A stretch of DNA of 64,000 nucleotides from Phycisphaerales bacterium (lineage in GTDB: Bacteria > Planctomycetota > Phycisphaerae > Phycisphaerales > UBA1924): assembly GCA_027019265.1 (NCBI GenBank), contig JALUWX010000121.1:60164-124163 (forward strand), written 5' to 3'. Position 1 is the first letter of the stretch. Every line of letters begins with the position of its first letter. The position numbers and the translations under genes were made by a program. Of the stretch, positions 51,210 through 60,526 are shown piece after piece. Under the pieces are notes generated by a model. The model was not told where the DNA came from and made no database searches. It was given only the letters and a program-made list of their open reading frames with translations.

Positions 51210-51779
51210 ATGGTTCGTATCCGTATGCAACGCTTCGGCCGCACCCACCGCCCGTTCTACCGGATCAACGCGATCGATCAGCGCACCCGTCGCAACGGGC
51301 GCGTCCTCGAGAACCTCGGTCACTACAACCCCATGGAGAAGGACGAGTCCAAGCAGATCGTCCTCAAGGAAGACCGGATCAAGGACTGGCTCGGCCGCGG
51401 CGCTCAGCCCTCCGAGACCGTCCGTGACATGCTTTACCGCGCCGACATCCTCGAAGGGGATATGAAGGCGCAGTGGGAAGCCGACCGCGAAGTCAAGATG
51501 AACCGCGGCGAGTGCAAGAAGGCCATCAAGGAAATCGAAGGCATCATCGCCGAGCTCGACAAGGCCGCCGCCGATTCCGAAGCCGACCTCACCCCCTTCG
51601 CGAACAGCGCGAAGAAGGCGCTGAACATGGCCAAGAACACCGTCGCCAACGCCAAGGCCGACGACGCCAAGAAGTTCCTCGCCGAAGCCCAGGACGCCAA
51701 GTCCAAGGCCGACGCCGCCAAGCCCGCCCCGGCCCCCGAGCCCGAAGCGGAAGCCGAAGAAGCCGCGTCCGAGGAATAA
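51210..51779 (+). CDS. rpsP: Ribosomal protein S16 with long C-terminal extension
   Basis: Residues 1-80 are a standard S16 core: MVRIRMQRFGRTHRPFYRI, NGRVLENLGHYNP and DRIKDWLGRGAQPSETV. S16 is normally about 80-100 residues, but this product is 189: the extra half (residues about 100-189) is a charged helical stretch, then alanine/lysine-rich repeats and an acidic end (PAPEPEAEAEEAASEE). GGAG precedes ATG 51210 by eight bases. A strong terminator follows, so rpsP is not co-transcribed with rimM, trmD or rplS. rimM is not in this cluster. Confidence 0.92.
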   Translation: MVRIRMQRFGRTHRPFYRINAIDQRTRRNGRVLENLGHYNPMEKDESKQIVLKEDRIKDWLGRGAQPSETVRDMLYRADILEGDMKAQWEADREVKMNRGECKKAIKEIEGIIAELDKAAADSEADLTPFANSAKKALNMAKNTVANAKADDAKKFLAEAQDAKSKADAAKPAPAPEPEAEAEEAASEE

Positions 51780-51801
51780 GCCTTTGCGGACATTTGAACA
51801 C

Positions 51802-51831
51802 AAAGAGAGCGGACCCGGTTGGGTCCGCTCT
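51802..51831. terminator. Bidirectional terminator between rpsP and the dehydrogenase
   Basis: AAAGAGCGGACCC (51802-51814), GGTT, GGGTCCGCTCTTT (51819-51831): a 13-bp stem followed by CTTTG on the plus strand and usable on both strands. Confidence 0.92.
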
Positions 51832-51860
51832 TTCTTTGATCCAACACGAATCGATCGCGA

Positions 51861-52904
51861 TCAGCGCCAGTCGATGACAACCTTCCCCATCTGATCGCCG
51901 GCCTCAAGCCGCTCATACGCGCTCACACAGTCCTCGGGCTTGAACACCCGATCAACCACGGGCGCGAGCTTCCCCGCGTTGAACAGGGCCGCGCACTCCT
52001 TGAACTCGTCGTTCGAGCCCATCGTCGATCCGAGGATCCGGAGCTGGTTCCAGAACACCCGCGCGAGGTCCGTCGTCGCATCGGGACCCGTGGTGCACCC
52101 AGGGGTCACGTACGCGCCACCCCGCGCGAGCGACTTGATGCAGTGGAGATGGGTCGCTTTCCCGACCGAGTCCACGCACATATCGACCCCGCGCTTGTTC
52201 GTCCACGCGCGCACATCGCGCGACCAGTCCTGACCCTCGTCGAGGATCCCGTGATCCGCACCGAGCTTCTTCGCTTCATTGAGCTTCCACTGATGGCGCG
52301 AGGTCACACACACCGGGCAACCCAGATGCTTCGCGATAGACAGCGCACTCGTCGCGACCCCGCCCCCAATCCCCGGGATCAGCACCGACTGGCCCGGGCG
52401 CAGGTCCCCCTTCGTGATCATCATCGAATAGGCCGTCAACGCGCACAGCCCGAACGCGCTCGCTTCGATCGGGTCCGCGTCACCGACATCAGCGAGATTC
52501 GCCGCCGGGCACGAGAAGAACTCCGCGTGCGCCCCGTTGTGGTGCTCCCCGATGAGCTCGTAGTTCGGGCTCAGGTGGGACCCCGGAGGATCATCGGGGG
52601 ACACCCGATCCGGGACCGTGATCGCCGCGTTGTAGATCACCCGTCTCCCAACCCACGAGTCATCAACCCCGTCCCCGACCCGGACGACCTCCCCACACCC
52701 GTCACACCCGGACACCCGGGGGTAGTCGAGCTCGAGCCCGGGGACCCCCCGTCCCACCCACAGGTCCATATGATTGAAGGCCGAGCACAGGGTCTTCACG
52801 ACCACCCAGCCCGGTTTCGGGTCCCCCAGATCCACCCAAAAGTCCTGAAACTCGATGTTCGGCGCGACCGGAGATCCCTGTTTCGTGACAACAACTGCTC
52901 TCAT
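51861..52904 (-). CDS. Zinc-dependent medium-chain alcohol dehydrogenase/reductase
   Basis: A 347-residue MDR enzyme. The N-terminal domain has SAFNHMDLWVGRG and the GxDGCGEVVRVG-type segment (SGCDGCGEVVRVG), and the Rossmann fold has GQSVLIPGIGGGVATSALSIAKHLG for NAD(P) binding. The typical structural-zinc quartet of cysteines (CxxCxxCxxxxxxxC) is not seen, so it may hold only one zinc or none. Substrate cannot be predicted. It lies between rpsP and rplS on the opposite strand, an unusual interruption of the ribosomal cluster. Confidence 0.85.
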   Translation of the reverse strand: MRAVVVTKQGSPVAPNIEFQDFWVDLGDPKPGWVVVKTLCSAFNHMDLWVGRGVPGLELDYPRVSGCDGCGEVVRVGDGVDDSWVGRRVIYNAAITVPDRVSPDDPPGSHLSPNYELIGEHHNGAHAEFFSCPAANLADVGDADPIEASAFGLCALTAYSMMITKGDLRPGQSVLIPGIGGGVATSALSIAKHLGCPVCVTSRHQWKLNEAKKLGADHGILDEGQDWSRDVRAWTNKRGVDMCVDSVGKATHLHCIKSLARGGAYVTPGCTTGPDATTDLARVFWNQLRILGSTMGSNDEFKECAALFNAGKLAPVVDRVFKPEDCVSAYERLEAGDQMGKVVIDWR

Positions 52905-53016
52905 AGCCCACTCTAGGGACCCCAGATCCCCGTTTTTCCTCCTCGACACCCCCGAAAGCCCGGCCTATCGTTGGGGCCCGGCGCACCGAAGCGCCGTTCA
53001 CGACTGAGGATCCGAC

Positions 53017-53409
53017 ATGGACACGCAGAAGATCATCGAATCGGTCTCCCAAGAATCGATCAAGAGCGACATCCCCCGTTTCGACATCGGCGACACGATC
53101 AACGTGCACGTCCGAATCGTTGAAGGCGACAAGGAACGCGTTCAGGTCTTCCAGGGAACCCTCATCTCGCGCAAGGGCACCGGGATCAACGAGATGATCA
53201 CCGTCCGCCGTGTCGTCGGCGACATCGGGGTCGAGCGGACCTTCCCGATCAACTCCCCCCTCATCGCGAAGTTCGAGGTCGTCCGCCGTTGCGACGCGCG
53301 TCGTGCGAAACTCTACTTCCTCCGTGACCGTGTGGGCAAGTCCCGCCGTCTCCGCGACCGCCGTCGCGGCATGAAGCACGTCGAGGGTCTCAAGGTCGTT
53401 CAGAAGTAA
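53017..53409 (+). CDS. rplS: Ribosomal protein L19
   Basis: The 130-residue protein sits at the 30S-50S interface. FDIGDTINVHVRIVEGDKER, QVFQGTLISRKGTGINEMITVRR and GVERTFPINSPLI are characteristic. A terminator (53437-53467) follows, so L19 is a monocistronic unit here. Confidence 0.95.
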   Translation: MDTQKIIESVSQESIKSDIPRFDIGDTINVHVRIVEGDKERVQVFQGTLISRKGTGINEMITVRRVVGDIGVERTFPINSPLIAKFEVVRRCDARRAKLYFLRDRVGKSRRLRDRRRGMKHVEGLKVVQK

Positions 53410-53436
53410 GACGATCGCTCAACGAGCAACCCACAG

Positions 53437-53467
53437 CGCCCGCACAACGCGGGCGTTGTTTGTTTTT
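53437..53467 (+). terminator. Terminator after rplS
   Basis: CGCCCGC (53437-53443), ACAAC, GCGGGCG (53449-53455), followed by TTGTTTGTTTTT. Confidence 0.88.
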
Positions 53468-53499
53468 GAGATGTGCATGGAGGCGTGAAGAGTGGGGGG

Positions 53500-54273
53500 T
53501 CAGATCGCAGTGATCGTGATGTCGCGCAGACACGGGAAAACCTCGCGCCACGAACGCACCCGATCCGGATCGACCTCAACGGACAGCACCGCTTCCTCGG
53601 ACCCGAGCTCCCCGAGCACCTCCCCCTTCGGACCCAGCGCGATCGAACCCCCCGCGTAGCTCAGGTGCGGATCGGACCCGCACCGATTCACCGCGAACAC
53701 AAACACTTGGTTCTCGATCGCGCGAGCAACGCTAAGCGTGCGCCAATGCTCCTGACGCGCGTCCGGCCAGTTCGCCCCATACACGAACACCTCCGCACCC
53801 TCGCGCACTCCCTTCCGGAACAGCTCCGGAAACCGGAGGTCGTAGCACACACACGGACACACCCGCATCGAGTTCCATTCGTACGACCCGAGCGACTCTC
53901 CCCCGTCGTACGACTCGGGCTCGCGCCCGAACGAGAACGGATGGATCTTCGAATACTCGCACACCAGCCCACCCCGATCCGGCGCCACGATCGTCGCGCA
54001 GTTCACCGCGCGATCCGGACCCGAGCGCATCGCGCGGGACCCGTGCACCGTGCACCCCGTGTTCTCCGCGAGCGTGCGCAGGAACCCGAGCGTCGACCCG
54101 TCCTCATCGCAGGCCACATCGATGTTGAGCGTGAATCCCACATCGAACAGCTCCGGGAGCACGATCAGATCCCCGCGCCCGGGCTCCGCGCCCTCGACGA
54201 GCGAACGGACCTTCGCGTAGTTCGAGCCCTTGTCCTCCCACACGATGTCGTACTGAACCAGGTGCGCCTTCAT
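53500..54273 (-). CDS. Carbon-nitrogen hydrolase (nitrilase superfamily, omega-amidase-like)
   Basis: The 257-residue enzyme cleaves a non-peptide C-N bond. The catalytic triad can be seen: glutamate in VLPELFDVGF (about residue 44), lysine in EYSKIHPFSFGRE and cysteine in CVCYDLRFPELFRKG. The FGREPESYDGGE segment resembles the YafV/Nit2-type omega-amidases that act on alpha-ketoglutaramate or deaminated glutathione. The start ATG 54273 lies eight bases after the addA stop, so it belongs to the addBA operon. Confidence 0.87.
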   Translation of the reverse strand: MKAHLVQYDIVWEDKGSNYAKVRSLVEGAEPGRGDLIVLPELFDVGFTLNIDVACDEDGSTLGFLRTLAENTGCTVHGSRAMRSGPDRAVNCATIVAPDRGGLVCEYSKIHPFSFGREPESYDGGESLGSYEWNSMRVCPCVCYDLRFPELFRKGVREGAEVFVYGANWPDARQEHWRTLSVARAIENQVFVFAVNRCGSDPHLSYAGGSIALGPKGEVLGELGSEEAVLSVEVDPDRVRSWREVFPCLRDITITAI

Positions 54274-54281
54274 ACCCAATC

Positions 54282-57200
54282 CTAGAGCGTCACCGGCGCG
54301 CACCCCGGCGCGCTCGTGAACACGATCGTGCACGACACCGATCCGGGTTCGAGCCCGTACATCGAGATCGCCGCGTCCCGGTAGCCTCGCATCTGGTGCT
54401 CGTGCTTCATCGCCATCGATTCGAGCGTGCCCTGGTCCCACCCCTCGGGGACCGAATCGCTCTTGAAGTCCACGATCTCGCACGACACGACCCGCCCGTC
54501 CTTGATCCCCAGCGCGATCCGATCAAACCGTCCATTCAAGAGGCGCCCGTCATCGAGCCTCACCGCAAACGGGTGCTCCCGGAGCGCCATCGCCTCATCG
54601 ATCCCCGGATGCGCACCTTCGAACCGCTCACGCGAGAAGACGGACCGGACCGAATCCGCTTTGAATGCCCGGGCAGCGATGTTCGCCGCGATCGTTCCGC
54701 GTTCGGAGTCCGCGCCGATTGATTCCTCAAACGCCCCCGGATCGAGCTCCCCGGCCTCCTCGACCCACCCGACCGATTCGAACGCGCGATGGATTAGGTC
54801 ACCCATCGACATCGCCTCGCGCTGCGATGAGTCGGACCCGAGCAGGAACGATCCCGACACCCGGGCCGCGCGTGACGCCGATCCAGTTTCGTACGACGTC
54901 GTCCCCCGATCCGACACCAGGAGCCGGACCATGGGTCGATCCCGTTCCTCCGTACCCGCACCAACAATCGGCGCATCCGCGCCCGATTCCCACACGATCC
55001 CGGGCTCCACGCACGGCTCCTCCGGAACGACCGCGCACCGAACCACATCCCGCGCGTTCCGTTTCAACTCCGGGTCCCCCCGCTTCGGGACCTTCACCGG
55101 CGCCATCAGCAGGTCGAGCGTTGACCTCGAGCGCGTCATCGCGACATACAGACAGCACAACTCCTCGTTGAGCGATAGCGCGAGCGCATGCTCGTACATC
55201 GCGCGGAGCTCGGGGTGAATCAAACGCATCGTCGAATCCGGATAACGCGTCACCGCCTCGATCGGCCCCAGCTCCCCCTCCCTCCGGGTCAGCACCGACT
55301 TCGGATCGAGCGACCACGCTCTGGACGACAAGGGCACGATCACACTGTCGTACTCCAACCCCTTCGATTTGTGGATCGTCATCACCCGGACCCCCCCGCG
55401 CCCCGGGTCCTGGATCCGCTTGGTCTCGACCTCACGGAGCAGCTCCTCGATCGACGCTCGTCCCTGACGAGCGAGGGTGTCCGCAAGAGCCGCGAGCTGT
55501 TCGAGCCGCGCCACCCCCCGCGCGTCCGTCGTCGGCGCCAGCTCCGGGATCCACCCGAGCACCACCCCCGAGATCCCGTCCTGAGCGCACCGAGCCCGGA
55601 CGATCGAGCACGCGCGGGACGACCCTTCGCTGGGCTCGCGCGTGATCCCGAGCAGTCTCCCGATCGGAGTAGAGGCCGCGTGGTACCGCGCGGCGCTGTT
55701 GGCCGGATCGACCGACAGCGTCAGCACCGACACCACCGCCGCCACACACGGCGCATCGACAAGCGGATTCCCCCGCTCCTCGCTCGCGCGGATGTCCTTC
55801 ACCCCGAGCCGTGCGATCATCGGCGCGATGTGTTTCCCCGATCGCACGATCACCGCGATCGATCGATCGTCCTCGAGCCCCACAAGCTCCTTCACCCGAT
55901 CCGCGGCCGCATCGAGCAGCGCGTCATCCTCCTTCGAGTCCTCGTCCATCTCGACCACCCGGAGCGTTGCGTGCCCGGGCATGGATTCCTTCGCCGCTTT
56001 GTGCTCCGGATAGTCGATCCACAGATCCGCCGCTTCGCGCCCCGCGCCGTCGTCCTCCTTGAGCAGCGCCGGATTGCGCGACATCCCCCGGAACACCCGG
56101 TCCACCAACTCCAGCACGACAGGCGATGAGCGCCACGACTCCGTCAAAGGCTTTGTATCGAACACCCAACGACGATCGAGCCGGTGCATGAGCATGGGCT
56201 CCGCATCGCGCCACGCATACAACGACTGCTTCACATCCCCGACGATCAGCGTGGATCTCGACGGATCATCCTGACTCAGCAGCTCGTCCAGGATCGGCGC
56301 AAGCAGCGCGAACTGCGTCATCGACGTGTCCTGGAACTCGTCGAGCATCACATGGCGCAGCGCCCCGTCGATCCGGAAGTACAGGTGCTCCAGATCCTCC
56401 GTCACCCGCGCGTGCATCAGCATCCGGGTCGGGTCGCTGAATGTGAGCGTCCCGCGCCGGAGCTTCTCCTCCGTGTAGGTAAGATCGAACCCTTCGAGCA
56501 GCGCGTGCATCGCCCGGGTCCGCGCGTTGTGGAGCGTGCTCAACGCGTGCGCGGCATGGTCCAGCAATGGATCCAGAGCTTCAACCAATCCGTCTTCGAA
56601 AGGCTTCCGATAGAACGTCGGCGATCCGCCCGAAACCCGGCTCTCCGCGAGCTTCACCAGAAGCCCGCTCGACAGTGCTTTCGCCCAGTCCTTCTCCTCG
56701 ATCGTCATCGCGAGCGCATCGCATGCATTCCGCCAGGGTTTCGACTCGGTACCGTCCTTGTTCGTTGGGACATCCCACGATCGGAGCGATTCCGCGAGCC
56801 ACCCCAGCGCCTCGGATCGCATCACCGAACCCACGACCCCGATCGCGTCCCACGCTCCGGGTCGGTCAACGGTTGAGGTGTACGCCGAGTGCCCGCTCTT
56901 GATCACATCCAGGAGCGCCCGATGCACCCCCGATGCTGTTCGCCCTTGATGCAGGTCACGCAGCAACTCGATGACCTCCGCCGGGGCCGCGTCATCGATC
57001 GTGCGCGCGATCGCGTCATCGCGCAGGATCGCATCTTCTTCCTCGTCGATCATCCGCCACCCCGGCGCGAGCCCGAGCTCGAACCCGTACGCGCCAGCGA
57101 GCCGCGCTACGAACGAGTCGATCGTCATGATCGAAAGCTCGTGAACACGCTCCACCAGCTCCCGGAGGGTCCGCTCTATCACCCCCCGATCGATCTCCAT

Positions 57201-57461
57201 CCCCGACGCGCCCTCGAGCGCTCGACGTACCTCGCCCGCGAGTTTCTGCAAGGCCTCATCGTCGATCGAAGCTTCCGCGAGTCTCCCCAGCACCCTTCCC
57301 CGGATCTCCCCGGCCGCCGCCTTCGTGAACGTCGTCGCGAGGATTGCGCTCGGATCCTCACCGAGCAGCAGCCGCGCGATGTACTCGATCGTCAGCGTGT
57401 ACGTCTTCCCCGACCCCGCCGACGCGCGGACGAGCGAACGTGTCGATCCGAGCTGGATCAT
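54282..57461 (-). CDS. addA: AddA-like UvrD-family helicase-nuclease
   Basis: The 1059-residue protein would process double-strand breaks with its partner. Helicase motif I is RASAGSGKTYTLT (residues about 12-24), motif II DEFQDTS (about 373), motif III GDVKQSLYAWRDAEP, motif V HKSKGLEYDSVIVP (about 697) and motif VI YVAMTRSRSTLDLL. The C-terminus holds a PD-(D/E)XK nuclease core, GRFDRIALG...CEIVDFKSD (about 970-1002). It overlaps the addB-like stop by 4 bases. The family is AddA/RecB-like; the partner's low similarity makes AddAB the better call over RecBCD. Confidence 0.88.
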   Translation of the reverse strand: MIQLGSTRSLVRASAGSGKTYTLTIEYIARLLLGEDPSAILATTFTKAAAGEIRGRVLGRLAEASIDDEALQKLAGEVRRALEGASGMEIDRGVIERTLRELVERVHELSIMTIDSFVARLAGAYGFELGLAPGWRMIDEEEDAILRDDAIARTIDDAAPAEVIELLRDLHQGRTASGVHRALLDVIKSGHSAYTSTVDRPGAWDAIGVVGSVMRSEALGWLAESLRSWDVPTNKDGTESKPWRNACDALAMTIEEKDWAKALSSGLLVKLAESRVSGGSPTFYRKPFEDGLVEALDPLLDHAAHALSTLHNARTRAMHALLEGFDLTYTEEKLRRGTLTFSDPTRMLMHARVTEDLEHLYFRIDGALRHVMLDEFQDTSMTQFALLAPILDELLSQDDPSRSTLIVGDVKQSLYAWRDAEPMLMHRLDRRWVFDTKPLTESWRSSPVVLELVDRVFRGMSRNPALLKEDDGAGREAADLWIDYPEHKAAKESMPGHATLRVVEMDEDSKEDDALLDAAADRVKELVGLEDDRSIAVIVRSGKHIAPMIARLGVKDIRASEERGNPLVDAPCVAAVVSVLTLSVDPANSAARYHAASTPIGRLLGITREPSEGSSRACSIVRARCAQDGISGVVLGWIPELAPTTDARGVARLEQLAALADTLARQGRASIEELLREVETKRIQDPGRGGVRVMTIHKSKGLEYDSVIVPLSSRAWSLDPKSVLTRREGELGPIEAVTRYPDSTMRLIHPELRAMYEHALALSLNEELCCLYVAMTRSRSTLDLLMAPVKVPKRGDPELKRNARDVVRCAVVPEEPCVEPGIVWESGADAPIVGAGTEERDRPMVRLLVSDRGTTSYETGSASRAARVSGSFLLGSDSSQREAMSMGDLIHRAFESVGWVEEAGELDPGAFEESIGADSERGTIAANIAARAFKADSVRSVFSRERFEGAHPGIDEAMALREHPFAVRLDDGRLLNGRFDRIALGIKDGRVVSCEIVDFKSDSVPEGWDQGTLESMAMKHEHQMRGYRDAAISMYGLEPGSVSCTIVFTSAPGCAPVTL

Positions 57462-60322
57462 GACGCGCCCCCTTCCTCATCGTCGTCAAAGGCACACTCC
57501 AATCCGCCGCTGTCGAAGCGTGCCCCTGACACAAAGCCCAGGATCCCCGAATCCGGAACCCATCGTCCCTCCTCGAGCACATCGTCGGCTTTGAGCAACC
57601 GGACCGCACGCACGATGTCCCACGCGCACTCGTCGCAGGCCTGAAGAACCTCGGGTTTCCAGTGCGATACACTCCACACCCCGTCCCGCTCATCGCTCGG
57701 GATCGCGCCGTACCCGAGCATCGGTTCCCCCTCGAGCCCGAGCTCAACCGCCAGAGGCCGAACCACGTGCCGATACAGCGGAAGCTGGAGCTTCTTCACT
57801 CCAGCGCGGGTCACGTGCTCGCTCACCGCGTCCTTCACGCTCCCGGTTTTGTAGTCGATGATCGCCCACCGACCCGACTCCTCGTGCACATCGATCCGAT
57901 CGATCTTCGCGCGGAGGCGCATCGGGACCCCATCGACCATGATCGACGTGTCATCATCTTCAGTCGGCTTCCACTCCGTGTGCCGGATCCGCCAACCCTC
58001 CGAGCGGCGCTGTGCCTGGCGCTCCGCAAACAGTCCGAACCGATGCTCGAGCAGCATCACCTGAACCCGAACCGTCCCCGGCGGGCTCGAACCGAACCGT
58101 TTCTTCGATTCATCCCCGAGCAGATCCAGCAGCGCCGAACGGATCTCCGACGGATTCGCCGAGTCCTTCAACGCCGAGTCCTCCCCGAACCGTTCAAGCA
58201 CCCCGTGCACCAGATCCCCGACCCGACGCGCATCCAGTTCCGCCGGCGAAAGCTCCTCGTCCCTGAGCCCGAGCACCCGTTCCAGGTACCACTGCATCGG
58301 GGACCGGAGATACGCATCGAAATCCGTCACCGACATCGACCCGGGCGCGTGGTACCCCTCCCCGACCACGAGTGATCCCCGGAACGAATCTTTCTCCGAA
58401 GCCCCGAGGGTCAGCTCGAGCGCAGGACCCATCTCGTCCACCGACGGATCCTCGAAGCGCTGCACCCGACGCGCGAGGGTCTCCCCCTCCTCGTTCATCA
58501 GCACCCTCGACACCAGCATGGGCTCACCCGTGCTCGCCACCCGCGCGCACATGAACACCGCGTCCCGGCTCGCATTGATCGCTTCGCTCAGATACAGGTC
58601 ACGCGTCAACCGCGACTCGCTCGTGGACATCCCGAGCAGCTCGCGCACCGCGCCCGTCACGAGCGGATCGTGGTCCACACTCCCAGGCACACTCGACTCG
58701 TCCAACCCCACAACCACGCACGTCGGCGCGGGGTCATGGAGCAGCTCGAGCCAGCCCAGACATTCCAGCTCGTCCCCATACTGGGCTTCGGGGATCACGA
58801 TCTCACGCATCCGATCAGACACGAGCGCCATCGCGCCGTCCGGATCCATCTCCACAGCTCGGAGGATCGGATCCGAGCGCATCTCATGGAGCACCGATCC
58901 GATCCGTTCAAGCGCGTTCACAGTCTCCGCGCTTGTCGGGTTTCCAGAGTCGAACTCTCGGTCCCCATACACCCGTGCAAGCGCCGAGAGCAGTTCTTCC
59001 GCCCATCCCGAAACCGGGCGAAGACCCCGATCCAGAATCATCTCGCCGCAGAGCTTCCGGATCTCCGCGCGCAGCGTGTTGGACTTCGATTTGATACCCG
59101 TATGGACCGATTCCGGCGCATCCGACCCGTGCACCACCATGTGTTCCCGACGGAGCGTCAGCAGCGCCTTGAGCGAGCCATCGTACGAAAAACCCTGCTC
59201 GCGCAGCCGATCCGTGAGGACACGCTCCGCGTCAGGATGGAGCGCGACATCTACAAGCGATCGGACCGACTCCTCTCGTGCAACCGACGTCAGGAGCGAG
59301 AGAAGCCGTCCAGGACCAGTCGCGCCGAGCGACACCCCCGAGGCGCTCCGGACCCGAGCATCCGCGCCGCGCATCGCCGCGATCCGGAGATTCACCAGCA
59401 ACGACTCATCCGCAAGCCCGATCGAGCATGCGCCCGGATCGACAGGGTCGTGGCGCTGCGCCAACTGCGCGAGCGCATCCCGAGCAAGCTCCGTCGCCCC
59501 ATCAGAGAACACGATCCGCGCATCCGGGATCGCGCCACGACGATCGCGCCAGAACAGGTGCGCCGATTCACCCCGAACAAGCCCGAGCCCATCGAATCCA
59601 TCACTGAACGATGCCGGGGCACCAACAAGCGCCGTCACAGGTGCTTCATCGAAACCAGACAATGCCTCCCGCGCCAGCGCCTGGAGATCCGCGACCCCGC
59701 TCAACACCACCCGATCCAGCGTGTTCTCGACCCAGAGTCCAGCCCGCACCGCATCAAGCCACGAGAGCCGCTCATCCAACACCCCATGCTCCTCCACAAG
59801 ACCCTCGTAGGACTCTTGGAGCAGAGCGAGCGCATCCCATCGCGCACGTTCGGGACCCACGAGCACTCCCGAAGCACGCTCGATCGCGTCGCGCACGCGC
59901 ATCCCCTCCCCGAGCAGATCATCGCACAACCCCGCGCACCACCCCGCAAGCCGGGACGTGCTTCGGTGGTCATCCTCATCCGGAATCCTCGGGAACAGCG
60001 CCCCGATCGAATCCGACTCCCGGATCGCGCGCATCCACAGCACCCGTTTCGCGCTCTCCGAAACTGCATCCCCCTCAACCCGGGTCAAAGCGCCCACGAT
60101 CCGCCCCGGGGTGACAAACCTCGGAGGCACCATCGCCGACCCTTCGCACTTCGACACCAATGTCGAGAGCATCACCCGCGCGGCCCGCTGTCCCGGGACG
60201 ACCACCAACGTCCGCCCCAGCTCCACCCCGATCGGTGTTCGATCCGCGCGATCAAGGATCGATTCCACGAATCGCTCGTGAATCCCCGGCCCCCACCCCA
60301 GAAAGCAACGCTCGATCTTCAT
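57458..60322 (-). CDS. addB: AddB-like PD-(D/E)XK nuclease subunit
   Basis: A 954-residue protein coupled by a 4-base overlap (ATGA) to addA. The N-terminal RTLVVVPGQRAARVM is a degenerate helicase-like start in the manner of AddB, and the C-terminal nuclease domain contains MRLRAKIDRIDVHEESGRWAIIDYKTG (seen as RAKIDRIDV and WAIIDYKTG, about residues 795-820). The iron-sulfur cysteines of Bacillus AddB are not obvious. ATG 60322 is preferred over upstream in-frame starts. With addA it should form a Chi-recognising break-repair complex; that is inference from family. Confidence 0.78.
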   Translation of the reverse strand: MKIERCFLGWGPGIHERFVESILDRADRTPIGVELGRTLVVVPGQRAARVMLSTLVSKCEGSAMVPPRFVTPGRIVGALTRVEGDAVSESAKRVLWMRAIRESDSIGALFPRIPDEDDHRSTSRLAGWCAGLCDDLLGEGMRVRDAIERASGVLVGPERARWDALALLQESYEGLVEEHGVLDERLSWLDAVRAGLWVENTLDRVVLSGVADLQALAREALSGFDEAPVTALVGAPASFSDGFDGLGLVRGESAHLFWRDRRGAIPDARIVFSDGATELARDALAQLAQRHDPVDPGACSIGLADESLLVNLRIAAMRGADARVRSASGVSLGATGPGRLLSLLTSVAREESVRSLVDVALHPDAERVLTDRLREQGFSYDGSLKALLTLRREHMVVHGSDAPESVHTGIKSKSNTLRAEIRKLCGEMILDRGLRPVSGWAEELLSALARVYGDREFDSGNPTSAETVNALERIGSVLHEMRSDPILRAVEMDPDGAMALVSDRMREIVIPEAQYGDELECLGWLELLHDPAPTCVVVGLDESSVPGSVDHDPLVTGAVRELLGMSTSESRLTRDLYLSEAINASRDAVFMCARVASTGEPMLVSRVLMNEEGETLARRVQRFEDPSVDEMGPALELTLGASEKDSFRGSLVVGEGYHAPGSMSVTDFDAYLRSPMQWYLERVLGLRDEELSPAELDARRVGDLVHGVLERFGEDSALKDSANPSEIRSALLDLLGDESKKRFGSSPPGTVRVQVMLLEHRFGLFAERQAQRRSEGWRIRHTEWKPTEDDDTSIMVDGVPMRLRAKIDRIDVHEESGRWAIIDYKTGSVKDAVSEHVTRAGVKKLQLPLYRHVVRPLAVELGLEGEPMLGYGAIPSDERDGVWSVSHWKPEVLQACDECAWDIVRAVRLLKADDVLEEGRWVPDSGILGFVSGARFDSGGLECAFDDDEEGGAS

Positions 60323-60469
60323 CGCAGACAGTGTAGTGATCCACGAACGGATCCGCCGACCTCCACGATCCGTACCGATAACGTCTGATCGCACCGAAAC
60401 CCCCGTTGGTACAGAGGTTTTGGACCCGAGAGACGTAGATCAAGACACCATTTGTTCTACAATGGACCT

Positions 60470-60489
60470 CGCCGGTTTCGATCCCGGCG
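60470..60489 (+). promoter_or_regulatory. Hairpin in the leader of the endonuclease gene
   Basis: CGCCGG (60470-60475) and CCGGCG (60484-60489) pair around TTTCGATC, 38 bases before the start codon. The loop superficially resembles a tRNA TΨC arm, but no other tRNA arm surrounds it. Its role is unknown. Confidence 0.35.
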
Positions 60490-60526
60490 GAATCGGATCC
60501 CGCACTCGTGGGTACGGAGAAAGAAC

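Noticed and set aside
60460..60500. tRNA fragment upstream of the endonuclease gene
   Set aside because: Only a TΨC-like hairpin is present; acceptor, D and anticodon arms cannot be drawn.
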